A DNA stretch of 64,000 bases from Pyropia haitanensis (taxonomy: Eukaryota; Rhodophyta; Bangiophyceae; Bangiales; Bangiaceae), in contig SDUX01000006.1 in assembly GCA_008729055.1 (NCBI GenBank), positions 877,501-941,500 on the forward strand, written 5' to 3'. The translations under genes were made by a program, and so were the position numbers. The notes under the pieces were generated by a model. The model made no database searches, was not told where the DNA came from, and saw nothing but the letters and a program-made list of their open reading frames with translations. Each line of letters starts with the position of its first letter. Within the stretch, counting starts at the first letter, position 1. Of this stretch, positions 34,597 through 44,772 are shown piece by piece.

Positions 34597-35195
34597 TCGC
34601 CGCGGCGGGCCGCGGCAATGGCGGCGCCGCGGCGGCCGTGCCGCGGCGCCGCGCCGCCGCGCGGCGCGGGCGTCCCCCCCCCCCGCGCCGCCGGCCGGCG
34701 GGCCGCGTGGACGCGCGGCGGCAGCGGCGGCAGGGCGCCGCCGCCGCGGCGCCGCCGCCGCCGCTGCCGCCGCTGCGGCTGTGCCGCCGCTGCCGGCGCG
34801 GCCGCCCGCGTCGACGGCGTTGCGCTCCCCGCCCGCCGGTGCGGGGGGGGGGGGGGGTGCCGCCGCGCCCGCCGTGGCGTCGACGGCCGCGGGGTTTGTG
34901 GGCGCGCCGCGGGCGGCTGGCGGCTGGCGGCTGGCGGCTGGCGGCACCCCGTGACGCTGGCGCGGTGATCGCGCTGCGTCACTCGCACGCGGCAGACGGC
35001 CGGTGCCGCCGCCCCTGGCGGCTACGCTGGTCGGCACCGAGGGGGCTCCCCGGCTCCCACCGTCTCCACTCGGCCCTCCACGTCCCCTCGCGGCCCCCCC
35101 TTTCCCGCCCATCCTCCCACCCCCCCCCCCCCTGCAGACCGACCCCCCTACCCCGGCCGGCCGCCGCCGCCGCCGCCGCCGCTGCCGCCGCCGCC
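33682..35195. other. Intergenic with very long poly-C tracts
   Basis: No gene supported. Long C-runs occupy 34168-34188 and 34232-34277. A (GGCTGGC)n 7-bp tandem lies at about 34915-34945. The left part probably includes the leader of the minus-strand ferroxidase gene and the right part the leader of the zinc-finger gene at 35196. Confidence 0.4.
33948..33955 (-). promoter_or_regulatory. TATA box GTATATAC
   Basis: A palindromic GTATATAC inside GC-rich DNA, upstream of the ferroxidase coding region on the minus strand. The next plus-strand gene starts 1.2 kb away, so the minus-strand assignment is preferred. Confidence 0.4.
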
Positions 35196-35966
35196 ATGGC
35201 CACCCCCCCCACCCGGCGGTTCCCCGACGTGCCGCGGCACGCGGTACCCCCACGCCGGCGCTCCATGCCGCAGCTGCCCACGCCGCGGTTGTCTGGGCCG
35301 CCCGCCGCGCCGCGGCGGGTGCGGTGGGAGGCGCTCGCGCTGCCGCCGCCGTTTGTGGGTCTGCCCGCGGCGGCGGCGGCGACGGCGACGGCGGCGGCGG
35401 CGGCGGCGTACGACCCGGGTGGTGCCGACGGCACGTCGACGGCGGCCGCGGCGCTGGCGGCTGACGACGCCGACTGGGTGGACGCGGCCGCGGCGGCGGA
35501 CGCGTCGTGGGTGGACTGGGAGCCGCCGCCGCCGGCAACGTGGGCGCCGCCGCCCGGCTTGGTGCCGTCTGTCAGCGCGCCGGCGGTCGGGGGGGGGCGG
35601 GTCGGCCCGACGGGGGAGGCGTTCCTGCACGCCGCGCTGACCGATGGCGCGCCGCCGCCGGCCGAGCCGCCGGTGGACGCCGCGGCGGCCGACGGGGACG
35701 CAGTCACGCCAGTCTCGGCGGCTGTGCTCGCTCGGGAGCTGGGGGAGGGGGCGCCGTCGTCGGTGGTGGATGCGGCGGGTGGTGCCGCCGCCGCCGCGTC
35801 GGACCGCCACGGCAGCGGGATAAACGACGAGGCGGTGGTGGCGACGGCGGTGTCTGTCTCCCCCGCACCGCCGCCCGCGTCGCCAGGGCTCGCCTGGCGT
35901 GTGTTCGCTCCCACCACCACCGCCTACGCACCCGCCGCGTTGCGGCGGCCGCACCGTGGTGGCGGT

Positions 35967-36018
<52 letters not shown>

Positions 36019-36796
36019 TGCAGTTTATCTTCCCGCCGTTGATTGTGCCCGTGCCGTTCCGCCTCGCCGTCCCCGACGTGCTCGCGATCGACGCGCGGCT
36101 GCGGTCCATCATGGGCGGCCCGTCGCTGATGGGCAGGGGCGTCCACCTGTCGGGGTTGCGCCTCGAGCCGCCGCGGACGCCGCCGCGGACGCCGCCGCGG
36201 ACGCCGCCGCGGACGCCGCCGCGGACGCCGCCGCCGGCTAGCGGCCGCGACGGCGGCGGCGGCGCCTCCCCTCCTCGCCGCCCTTCCTCCCCTCACCGCT
36301 TCCGCCGCTTCCGCCGCCGCCGCCGCGCTCGCGCCGCCGACCCGCGTGTCGGCGACGATGGCCACATGCGCCGGTGGGTGCTGGCGCGCACCTACCTGCT
36401 ATCGTCTGGGGGGGGGGCGTGCCGGCCGACGTGGCAGACGGGACGGCAGAGGCGGTCGACGCGCCAGAGGGCGCGGAGTTGCTGGCCGACGTGCCGAGGC
36501 TGGCGGGTATCCCGGCGGACGCGGCCGGCCGGTCGTGGCGGTGCACGCTGTGCAGCGTGTGGACGTTTGCGACGGCGCGGGCGCTCGCCACCCACGTGAT
36601 GGTGTGGCACCGCCGGCGGGGCATCTACGTGTGTGGCGCGTGCGACGGGCGGCAGCTGTTTTCGTCGCACGGCCGCGTCGTGGCGCACGGCGTGGCCGCG
36701 CACGGGGTGGACGCGCGGGCGGTGTGGGGCTCGGCGGGGGTGTTTGAGGTGGACCCGCCGCCCGAGCGGAAGGTGAAGAGTGACGGGGACGGCTGA
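35196..36796 (+). CDS. Double C2H2-type zinc-finger protein, paralog 1
   Basis: The start ATG 35196 has a CCGCCATGG context. The N-terminal 280 residues are low-complexity with short ordered pieces (DDADWVDAAAAADASWVDWE). Then come FIFPPLIVPV, DVLAIDARLRSIMGGPS, a PPRT repeat, RRWVLART, and a C-terminal pair of fingers: WRCTLC-x13-H-x4-H, seven-residue linker, YVCGAC...H-x4-H. The frame must shift at the 10-G run 36408-36417 to reach the fingers and stop at TGA 36794-36796; the literal first frame would end at 36599. The motifs ARLRSxMGGP, RWVLART and the paired fingers recur in the gene at 40780 and, more loosely, at 55312. C2H2 pairs usually bind nucleic acid or protein; the target is unknown. 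Confidence 0.7.
36168..36227 (+). repeat. 12-bp tandem repeat encoding Pro-Pro-Arg-Thr x5
   Basis: Five near-perfect copies of CCGCCGCGGACG in frame inside zinc-finger paralog 1, giving a (PPRT)5 linker between the ARLRSIMGGP motif and RRWVLART. Confidence 0.8.
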
Positions 36797-37601
36797 GGGT
36801 GGGGGCGGGGGGGGGGGGGGGGCGCGTCCTTGGCGGGTCTACTCGAGGCGCCCCGTCGGCGTCGCGGGTGCGCGGAGCCTGGGGTGGTTGCGCGCGGCGC
36901 CGCGGCGGGTCGTCATTGTGCTCTTTGTGGCATGGTTTTTACTGTGGGGGCGTCGGGGGCGGGGTGGCACGCGCGCCGCTGGTGCCAGTACGGGGCTGCC
37001 GATGAGCGTAGGGACGGGTGAAGGTGGCGGGTGTGGGAGAGGCCATGCAATGTTTGTTCGTACCACCCCGTCACCGTATCCGTGAAGCGCTACTCATATG
37101 TCTTGTCGTTCGCTGATACTGTATCGCGAATTGGTCGACAGTCGTGGCTTGCTTCACCAGAAAAGAAAAAGTGTTTCACCGTCCCAATGGAGAATTTGAG
37201 GACCAGCCAATGAACGACTGTTGCGCGGCACTCGTGCTCGCGTAATAGAACCAAATTCAGGCCAGTGTGCTGTCCAAGCTGTGCGCTCGCAAGAGATCAA
37301 GCACGTGCTCTGCCAGCTAGCGTGATCTCGACTGTCGATCTGCGCTGTCATCAGCGTCTCGAGGGTGCGGCTGCGCGAGAGGGAGTACAACCCACGCCTT
37401 TTGCCTGATATGGAGTGCGGGAGACGCCACCTCACAGGACACGTTCCCTACTGCACATGCGTAATCGAAAATAACCACTCATGGCCACGAACAGGAAGCC
37501 GGCCATCCGCGGCGCGTGCGCCGACCGCCAAGCGGGTGCCGTCCTTCCGACCGCGCCAAGCGGCTGTCACCCAATACTCTCATTTCTGCGCAAGATGGGC
37601 C

Positions 37602-37994
37602 TCACTGGGCCGTCAGAGCCTGCCGACAAGAGCTGACGCCCCCGAAGAGGCCGCAGACGTAGCTCTGCGTGAGAAGCAGCGTACCCGTTGTCGGACCCGC
37701 CGAGCCCCGTCGTCCGTATCTGGAGATTCTTCCCCCCTTCTCACTACTTCCTCTAACTCCACTCTGTCCATTGTCGGGTGGGGTGATCTTGGCATTGGGA
37801 GGCGGCCTGGCAGTAGATGTATTGGGCACGGGTACCCGTCCGTGGCCACAGATTAAACACTGAGGGCATTGTGGATCCGCACAAGCGAGCGCGGGACGAG
37901 TTCCGGTTATTGTGGCTATCCCCCGTATCCTCTCACCAGCGTTAACCCTCATGCGTGTGAGAAGACGAGCGCAGGGAGCGCAAGATGCCCCCAT
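37602..37994 (-). pseudogene. Coding fragment with CPQCLICGHG
   Basis: A minus-strand open frame of mixed composition includes ALACADPQCPQCLICGHGRV, which resembles a zinc-knuckle or small zinc-binding motif, followed by polar sequence. Surroundings are decayed. It may be part of a retroelement or an old gene; not assignable. Confidence 0.2.
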
Positions 37995-38127
37995 ACGGAG
38001 TGCGCCGTATGACGCAGCCGCCCGTCAAACACGGGGACGCCGAGAATAGACCGTTGAGCGCCAGGGGGACTCCGGATGCCAAGAGCCATGCAACGTGTTT
38101 TGGTCTAAGGGATGCGGGCTCAGTGCG

Positions 38128-38481
38128 CTACGGAAGTCCACGACGTCGCGACATCACACGTTTTCGCATCCACTCATCCGACGCCTGTGCCGCCCCGGCC
38201 ATGTCGGCTCCGAATACTTCTTTGTTGACTTTGATCAAAGGTGGACCACCGACGTCTTTTGGAAACAGTAGCACGGTTGCACTGTAGGGCGTGCGCGCAC
38301 GGTCGGACTCTCCGTGATACGGACGAGGCAATGAACGATCGTCAGGACGTGGGAGCTCGGCTGTCGAGTGATGTCGGAACAACACTATCGTCGTTAAGCT
38401 CTCAACACACCAGCATTGGAGCTTCGTTCCAGTTTCCAGGACTCCATGTGCGGCGGGTATATCCACGTGTCCAAGACACAT
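38128..38481 (-). pseudogene. Coding fragment, probable element relic
   Basis: A minus frame contains a run of ordinary protein: TVLLFPKDVGGPPLIKVN, then KEVFGADMAGAAQASDEWMR. It has no recognisable start or partner exon and lies in the low-GC stretch between two gene-dense regions. Confidence 0.25.
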
Positions 38482-39101
38482 TCTGTGAAGTTCAGGACTC
38501 GCATGAAGTACCTCTGAGCTTGCCGTCCGATCGCCTACCTAAAACTTACACTTTGATGTACTCTCCAAAACACGGACAGATCGCGCCTACGCATGGCCCT
38601 GTCATGTCGAGGTCTCCTGAGCCTGCACGAGGTCCGTGCCACGGCTGCAGCACAGTTGGCTTCTGTCTCACAGCTGTGGACCCCATCGTGCCCTTCCCGT
38701 CCCCCCGCTTCTGAACAGAAGAGAGCGCACTGGTCTCGACGCCCCCGAGGGGCTCGACGGGCCCCACACTGGCTACCTCTGCCCCGTTGGAAAACGCCGC
38801 TCGAGTCTCCCCATGTGGGTCTAGGTGGTAGCTGTGCGAGACGCTTAACGACCCCCACGCGCCCGCACCACCTCCTGTGTTGAAGCGGTTCGGGCGGGGA
38901 GGATTTCCCATCTGATACTCACGGGGCGCGACTTCCGCGGCCGGTGATACTTTCACATGCCGCGCACGTGCGCGGCCGGCCGGCTGTTACCGCGAGCGCC
39001 GATCGCCCGGCGGCGACGTGTTCCCCCCCGTCCCCGCCCCATCCCGCAACCTCCCCTCCACGATAGCCGTTTCGATCCGCCCGCCGATTCAGCTCGACTC
39101 A

Positions 39102-39584
39102 GAGCATCTCCACCAATGCAGCCAAAAGCCAAAAGCCAACTACGTGGCACCCGTTTCACCGGTTTGGCTTTGGCTCTGACTGGTGGGCCGTGTGACGGTC
39201 CAAAACTAAGACTGTATCACAATTCTTAATCGCTCTGGAGACCACCTTAATGCGCCTCGAGAGCTCTCGAGTTTTTGGCTCTCAACGGCAGCGGAGCCAA
39301 CCCCCGCGCCAAACGAGCCTTTTTGGCGCGGTGTTTTGGCTTTTGGCCAAACGCGAAGCCAACCTGCGCCAATAGGAAGCGTGACCCGTGGCTTGCAGAC
39401 AGTCCCACAGGACGCTAGTACGGCGTGAAATCGGCTGCTCTCTCCAGGCGCCCCACTAGGTGCTTTGCTTGAGACGTGACGTGCGCGGCGTTGGCTTCTC
39501 GGTTGGAGTGGCCATTCACAGTCGCCCACGTTGCGCCACGTGTCTCGTTTGGGTTGGCTTTTGGCTCCATTGGTGGAGATGCTC
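39102..39584. mobile_element. 483-bp MITE with TIRs and TCA target-site duplication
   Basis: The ends are GAGCATCTCCACCAAT (39102) and its exact reverse complement ATTGGTGGAGATGCTC (ending 39584), flanked on both sides by TCA (39099-39101 and 39585-39587). The subterminal part is an array of GCCAAAAGCC/GGCTTTTGGC words in both orientations; there is no coding capacity. A 3-bp duplication and a GAGCATCTCC-type terminus are typical of plant Tourist/PIF-Harbinger-like MITEs, so that superfamily is the likely one. The duplication here is TCA rather than the usual TAA/TTA. Confidence 0.75.
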
Positions 39585-39587
39585 TCA

Positions 39588-40551
39588 GCCTTCCCGCCCC
39601 GGGCGCGGTGCGGCGGCCGCTTGTACAGTATCTCTAGCAGGCCGCCGAGACTCACTCCCATCCCCGTGGCACGGCCCACCCCCCCGACGCCCTCCCATTC
39701 CCTCGTCCTGCGGTTTCCACGCTGCCCCCGGCCGTCGTCGTTGCCGTCTCGCGACCGCTGCATGGCCCTGGCGGGGGGGGGCCCGTCCGCCGCGACCGGC
39801 CGTGGCGGCCGCCGCCGCACTCCCGGCGTGCCGACGGCGTCACCCGCCACCAGGCTGGAGCCTCGGCTCTGCTTCCGCGGACGGCGGGGGCCGCCCCCCC
39901 GCCCAGCCCATCCGACCGCCGCCGTGCACTCGCCGCCGCCAGGCCATGGTGACCCACGGGGTGATCCGGTCTGGGCCGTCGCGCGACGGCGGCTGCGGCG
40001 GCGGCGGCGGCGGCGTCGACGGCGACGGCGGCGGCGGCCGCCGCCGCATGAAGTTCTGCTGCACAGGCTGCCGCTGCCGCACGCCACCTGCCACGCATCC
40101 CAGACCACCCGTGGCAGGAGCCGACGCGCTCCCGCGACCGCCCACCTACCCGGGCCGCGCCCGCCCTCACCCCACACACGTGCCCACCGGGCTGGGCGCC
40201 GTCGCTGCCTCGCCGGCCGCAATTGGGAAGGGGCGGGGGGGGGAACGTGGGTGACGCGCCAGCCGCCGCCATCACCTCCCCGCCGGCGGATGCCCATAGG
40301 CCGTTCGGGGCAGGGGGGGGGGAGGGCGTCCGCGGACGGCGGGTGATGCGGACGTCGAGGGGGGGGGGGGAGGGGGGCATGTGGGTGGCACGCCGGCCGC
40401 CGCCGTCACCGCGCCGGCCACCCCACCTGCCCGTGCCCGCCGGAGGGGCTGCACGTGAAGGGTTGCCGTGGGGGACGCCGCCCCCCCTCCCCCGCGCCCA
40501 CCTTTTCCCTCGCTTTGAGTTCTACGGTGCCTGCTGTTCCGCCAGCCACCG
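39588..40551. other. Intergenic
   Basis: No gene supported. Both strands carry long GC-driven open frames without domains. It is the upstream flank of zinc-finger paralog 2. Confidence 0.35.
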
Positions 40552-40560
40552 CTATATGAA
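40552..40560 (+). promoter_or_regulatory. TATA-like CTATATGAA
   Basis: An A/T island about 220 nt upstream of ATG 40780, in the expected orientation for zinc-finger paralog 2. Confidence 0.35.
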
Positions 40561-40779
40561 CACGGACCCGCCTCGACTCGTCACCGGGGTGGGCGTTGCT
40601 GTCGGCTGCGCACCGGGTGTCTGGTGGTGTCGCCGCTGGCGTCGCCCCCCCCCCCGCCCCGTGTCGTGCTGCGCCGACCTCCCTGGCGGTTGCGGTGGTG
40701 TGTGGGTGCGCCGTTGAAGCCACCCGTGCGTCGCCGGCCGTTCTGCCGTCGGCGCTCCGCCGCGGGCGGCGCCACCGAC

Positions 40780-42474
40780 ATGGCCGACCCCAACCGCCGC
40801 CGGTGGAATGTGCTGCGCGAGGCGATGCGGCGCCTCCGCTGCGGCCGCCCGTCGTCGTCGCCCGACCGGACGTGGACGCCGCCCGAGGATGTTGCCACCG
40901 ACCACCCGTCTGACTACACCTGGGACGGCCAGCCGTGGGGCCAGGCGGGCACCGCGGCGCCCGAAGACGAGCCACCGGGCCCCGACGACCACCCGCCGAC
41001 GCCGCCGTCGCCAACCGTCGGCCAGCCACCGCGGCGGCGGCGGCGGCGGTGGCCGTGGCGGCGGCGGGAGCCGGTGCCGCCGCCGCCGCCGCAGCTGTCG
41101 CCGCTGGTGCGGCTCGCCATTGAGACGGTCATGAACCAGCGGCGGTACGGGGACGCACGCGACGCGGAGGATGTCGACGCGGGGCTGGCCACCTGGGAGG
41201 ATGGCTACCCGGTGGGGCGGCCGGGCGCGCCGCCGCGCGCCGCCGCCGCGCGCGACCGCGAGATCCGTGCGCGGCAGCGGGCGGCGCGGGAGGCGGAGCA
41301 GGAGGCGGCGGCGGTGGCGGCGGCGGCGGCGGCGGCGGGGGAGGGGGCGGGCCCGCGGCGGCGGGTGTCGGATACGCAGCCGGGGCGCCACGGCGGCAGG
41401 CGGTTGCCCGGCGAGGGCCCCGCGGCCAGTGGCCGCATCCCCGACGCGCGCGGGTCGTCCCCCGTGCGGGTGCGGGTGCCACGGCTGGGCGTCCCCCGGC
41501 CGCGGGCGGCGGAGGGCGAGGCGGGCCCGTCGAGCCGCCCCCCCTAGAGGCGCCCAAAGTACCTCGGGCGGCTCGACTGGCTCGACGGCGAGGCGGGCGC
41601 CGCCGCGTCGGACGATTGCCGGCCGCGGTATGGGTACCCCCCTATGGTCCTCCCCGTGACGGCGGAAATGCCGCACTCGGCGCTCGCCGCGCTCGACGCG
41701 CGGCTGAGGTCGCTCATGGGCGGCCCGACGGTCGTCGACGGCCCCGCCCGCCTGTCGATCGTGCCCGTCGCGACGCCCGACGTGGTCGCCGCACGGTCCA
41801 ACCGCTGGCAGCGGTGGGTGCTCGCGCGCACCACCGAGGCCCCGCGTGACGTGCCGCCAGTGCCGCCGCCCGGCGCGGGCCGCTACCGCTGGGTGTGCCC
41901 GCCCTGCCCGACGCTGCCGACGCGACCGCCACCCTTGGCCTACGCCTTGGCCGAACACGTCAGGCGGGAGCACCCGGAGCATCGGATGCTGGTGTGTGGC
42001 CTGTGCACGGGGACGGAGATGGTTGCAACATTTTCACTGGCGACCGCGCACATCGAGGCTGCGCACGGGCCAGCCGAGGTCGACGACTTGGACAACGCTG
42101 GGCGTGGCGGGCGGGCGGGGCGGACCGTCCCGGCCGGCAGACAGACCCGGCAACGATTGAGAGGGGGTGGCCACCTGGGCGGCTCGCGTCGTGGCCGTCG
42201 GCCGGCGGGGGTCGGGCGGCAGCCCTGCTGGCTGGGCGCTCGCCCCGCGGCGAGGCGGTGGTCGCTGACCCGACGCGGCGGCAGGGGCGGTTGCGCTAGT
42301 GCCGCCGTAGCGACGGGGACCGCGCGGTGCTGGTGGTGCGCGCTGGCCGCGGGAGGGGAGACACGGGCCCTTGACGCTGGCCGGGGGGGTGCAAGGCGTT
42401 ACACTACAAGTTCGATTGTTTTTTTCATACTTTTTTACTTTTTCCAGTTTTGGTGGATGAGTGCAGAACTTTGA
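40780..42474 (+). CDS. Double C2H2-type zinc-finger protein, paralog 2
   Basis: ATG 40780 opens MADPNRRRWNVLREAMRRL. The first part has DYTWDGQPWGQ, a basic region, a helix with PLVRLAIETVMNQRRYGDAR and an Ala/Glu-rich stretch. The literal frame stops at TAG 41545-41547, but the same frame right after it continues with KYLGRLDWLDGEAG, YGYPPMVLPV, LDARLRSLMGGPT, RWVLART and two fingers: WVCPPC-x16-H-x4-H, seven-residue linker, LVCGLC...H-x4-H. The TAG follows a C-rich tract (GCCCCCCCTAG) and would serve as a 3' splice site; a donor GTGCGG at 41464 gives an 84-nt phase-0 intron, so I treat this as one gene. The tail after about 42100 is Gly/Arg-rich and then runs into AT-rich 3' UTR-like sequence, so the true stop may be earlier than 42474. 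Confidence 0.6.
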
Positions 42475-42496
42475 GCGCACAGATCAACAGGCTCAG

Positions 42497-42543
42497 CCAA
42501 TCGCGTGTTGTTATTGTGACCAACCACCCAATGGCGTGTTGTT
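42497..42543. promoter_or_regulatory. Tandem CCAAT-box 16-mers
   Basis: CCAATCGCGTGTTGTT (42497) and CCAATGGCGTGTTGTT (42528) are direct repeats differing by one base, 31 bp apart, in a less GC-rich promoter-like stretch with TAAATTAAT at about 42600. They lie about 500 bp upstream of the aquaporin ATG, which they probably serve. Confidence 0.45.
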
Positions 42544-43016
42544 CTGCTTCTCGGTCGTTCTTTCCTTGTCAGCTGACAAGACATTGTTCCGCAAGCTGCT
42601 AAATTAATCGGCCGAGTGGCCGTCGGCCCATGCGTGGCCAAGAGACGCCGGCGCCTCGCCGCGTCGGGCGGCTGCACCCCTCTCGACTGCGTCGCGCGAC
42701 AGACGCAGTTTCCCGGCCGCGACGCGCCGCGTCCGCCGCCGCCGAGCCCGTCGGCGCCGCGCCCTGCTGGCGCCGACGACGCCCGCCGGCGCCCGCCACC
42801 ACCGGCAGTGCGCCTCCCCCCCCCCCCCCCCCGCCGTCGCGGTCGACCGAGCAGCGTGCCCGCCGTCGCCGTGGCCCCATCCCCCGCACCCCGCTCGCCG
42901 CCCTTTGCCACGCCCGCCGCCGCCCATCCCCCCCCGCCGCCGGGACCCCTCCTCGTGGCGAGCCGCCGCCCGCCCGCCCGCCCGCCCGGCCGCCCGCCCG
43001 CCGGGCGGCGCCGCCC

Positions 43017-43920
43017 ATGGCGCCGCGCGCCCCCCCCGCGCGCGTCGTCCTCGGCCGCGAGGCCGCCGCGTCGGCGCTGTGGACCGCCGCGGTCCTTGCC
43101 GCGCTCGGCGTGACGCACGCCGAGACGCTCCACGCCGCCGCCCCGACGGCGGCCTTCCCGCGCGCCGCCGCCGCGGCGGCGGCGGTGGGCGTGCGCCCGC
43201 CCGCGGCGGTGCCACCGTTTGGGCTCTTCCTGTCGGCACTGCTGCCGCTGATGGTGGTGTGGGAGGGGCTGGGGCTGGGGCTGGGGGCGACCATGAACCC
43301 GGTCGTCGCCGTCGCGGCGACCGTGGCGGGGCAGGTGCGTGGTGGCGCCGAGGTTGGGGGGGGGGGGGGGCTGATGGGAGGGGGGGGGGGGGGGGGTGGG
43401 GGGCGGCGGACTGGTGAGGTGGGGGCGGGGGGGGGGGGGGTTGGGGGGGGTTGGGGTGATGCAGGGACGCCGGGGGCGGCCCGCCGATGGGTGCCGGCCA
43501 GGGCGGCGGGGGTGGGACGGCGCGTGTGAGGGCGGCCACGCCTCCACGGTGGCCCTGTTCAGGCACTCACGCTGCTCTTCCGCGGGAGGTGGTCACGCAG
43601 CTGCGCTGGGCGCCGGTCGGCGCCGCCCCTTTGTCCGGCCTTCCCCGCCCCCCCTCTCCCCTGTTCCTTCTCACTGGCAACACAGCGGTCGCTGTGGGAG
43701 CTGGCGCTCGCCCTCCCCGCGCAGCTGGCTGGCCACACGCTCGCCGTTGCCGCCGCCTGGGCCGCCGCCCCCGCCCGCTCCGCGCTAACCGCGGGGCTGC
43801 TGGCGCCGCCGGCGCCCGCGGCGGGCGTCAGCGCCGCCGCCGCGGCGGCGGCCGAGGCGGCGCTCACCGCCGCGCTCACCGCGGGGCTGCTGCTGCTGCC
43901 GCGGCTGCTGGGCGAGGACA

Positions 43921-43951
<31 letters not shown>

Positions 43952-44029
43952 GCCGCCGGCACTTGTGCGGGCGGCTGGCGTTGCCGGCGGGGCGGGGGGG
44001 GAGGGTGGTGCTGCCGCCGCCGCCGCCGC

Positions 44030-44060
<31 letters not shown>

Positions 44061-44419
44061 GCCGCTGGTGCTGCTGGTGCGGCGGCCGGCACGGCAAAGA
44101 CGGCGGCGCCCGCGACGGGGGTGCGGCTGCTGGCGCCCGCGGCGGCGCCCGCACTGGTCGTTGCGCTCATCGCGTCGGGCGCGGGGGTGAGCGGCGCGTC
44201 GATGAACCCGGCGATGGCGCTGGCGCTCGCCGCCGCGGGGGGGGGGGGGGTGCCCCGGCTGGGCGTCTACGTCGCGGCGCCGCTGCTGGGGGCGCTCGTG
44301 GGGGGGGGGTGGCGCGCGCGGTGGCCGCCCGGGGGGGGGGGGGAGTGGAGGGGGGGGCCGCGTCGCCGCCGTCCGCAGAGGCGGCCGCAGCCAAGCGGGC
44401 GGCCGCAAAGAGCGAGTAG
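43017..44419 (+). CDS. SIP-type aquaporin (small basic intrinsic protein)
   Basis: Membrane channel of the MIP family; SIPs are ER-located in plants. Exon 1 is 43017-43334 (ATG in CGCCCATGG): TM1, then TM2 with the first pore motif GATMNPVVAVAATVAG. The donor is CAG/GTGCGT and the intron 43335-43685 ends CAACACAG, both phase 0. Exon 2 begins RSLWELALALPAQLAGHTLA (plant SIP: S-L...R-F-P-A-Q), then a TM, a poly-Pro/Ala insertion, and VSGASMNPAMALA with the second motif NPA. The residue after NPA is Met, not the selectivity-filter Arg, as in SIPs, and the first motif is NPV. The literal frame after the G-run 44300-44309 ends at 44462 with Arg/Pro-rich sequence; adding one G gives LLGALVGGGVARAV and a lysine-containing tail ending AKSE at TAG 44417-44419, which fits the family better. 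Confidence 0.75.
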
Positions 44420-44772
44420 GGAGGCATTCCCCCCGTGGACGGGGGCCGTACAATGCAGGTGACAACGTGTGCTTTGGGTTGGCTATGCGTGCCCCTCTCG
44501 CTGGTGCGCTTGCGCACGCCGCGGCGCCCCTGCCCCAGGGCGCTGGCGATGACTGCTACGGGGGACGCGCGTTGCCGCTCGTGGCGCCGCGCGCGTGGCG
44601 AGCCGACCTCCCGACCGCACGGCCGGCGAGGTCCGCGCCGCCCGCGCGAGTGCCGCCGGCCACCCCGTGAGCACAGAACAGCAACCGTTGTGGGGGCTGT
44701 GCTGCCCCACGGGTCGGTCAGCGGGCGACGACCACCGCCCAACCCCCAGCCCTACCGCGGGCCGTGCGCGCC

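Larger units (their letters stand above)
36797..39101. other. Less GC-rich transposon graveyard
   Basis: Base composition drops relative to the genes, stop codons are frequent, and only short protein-like pieces remain (listed separately at 37602 and 38128). No intact gene. Confidence 0.4.

Noticed and set aside
44420..44462. Aquaporin ending at 44462
   Set aside because: That frame replaces the last membrane helix with Arg/Pro-rich sequence; the one-base-shifted frame restores the helix and ends at 44419.
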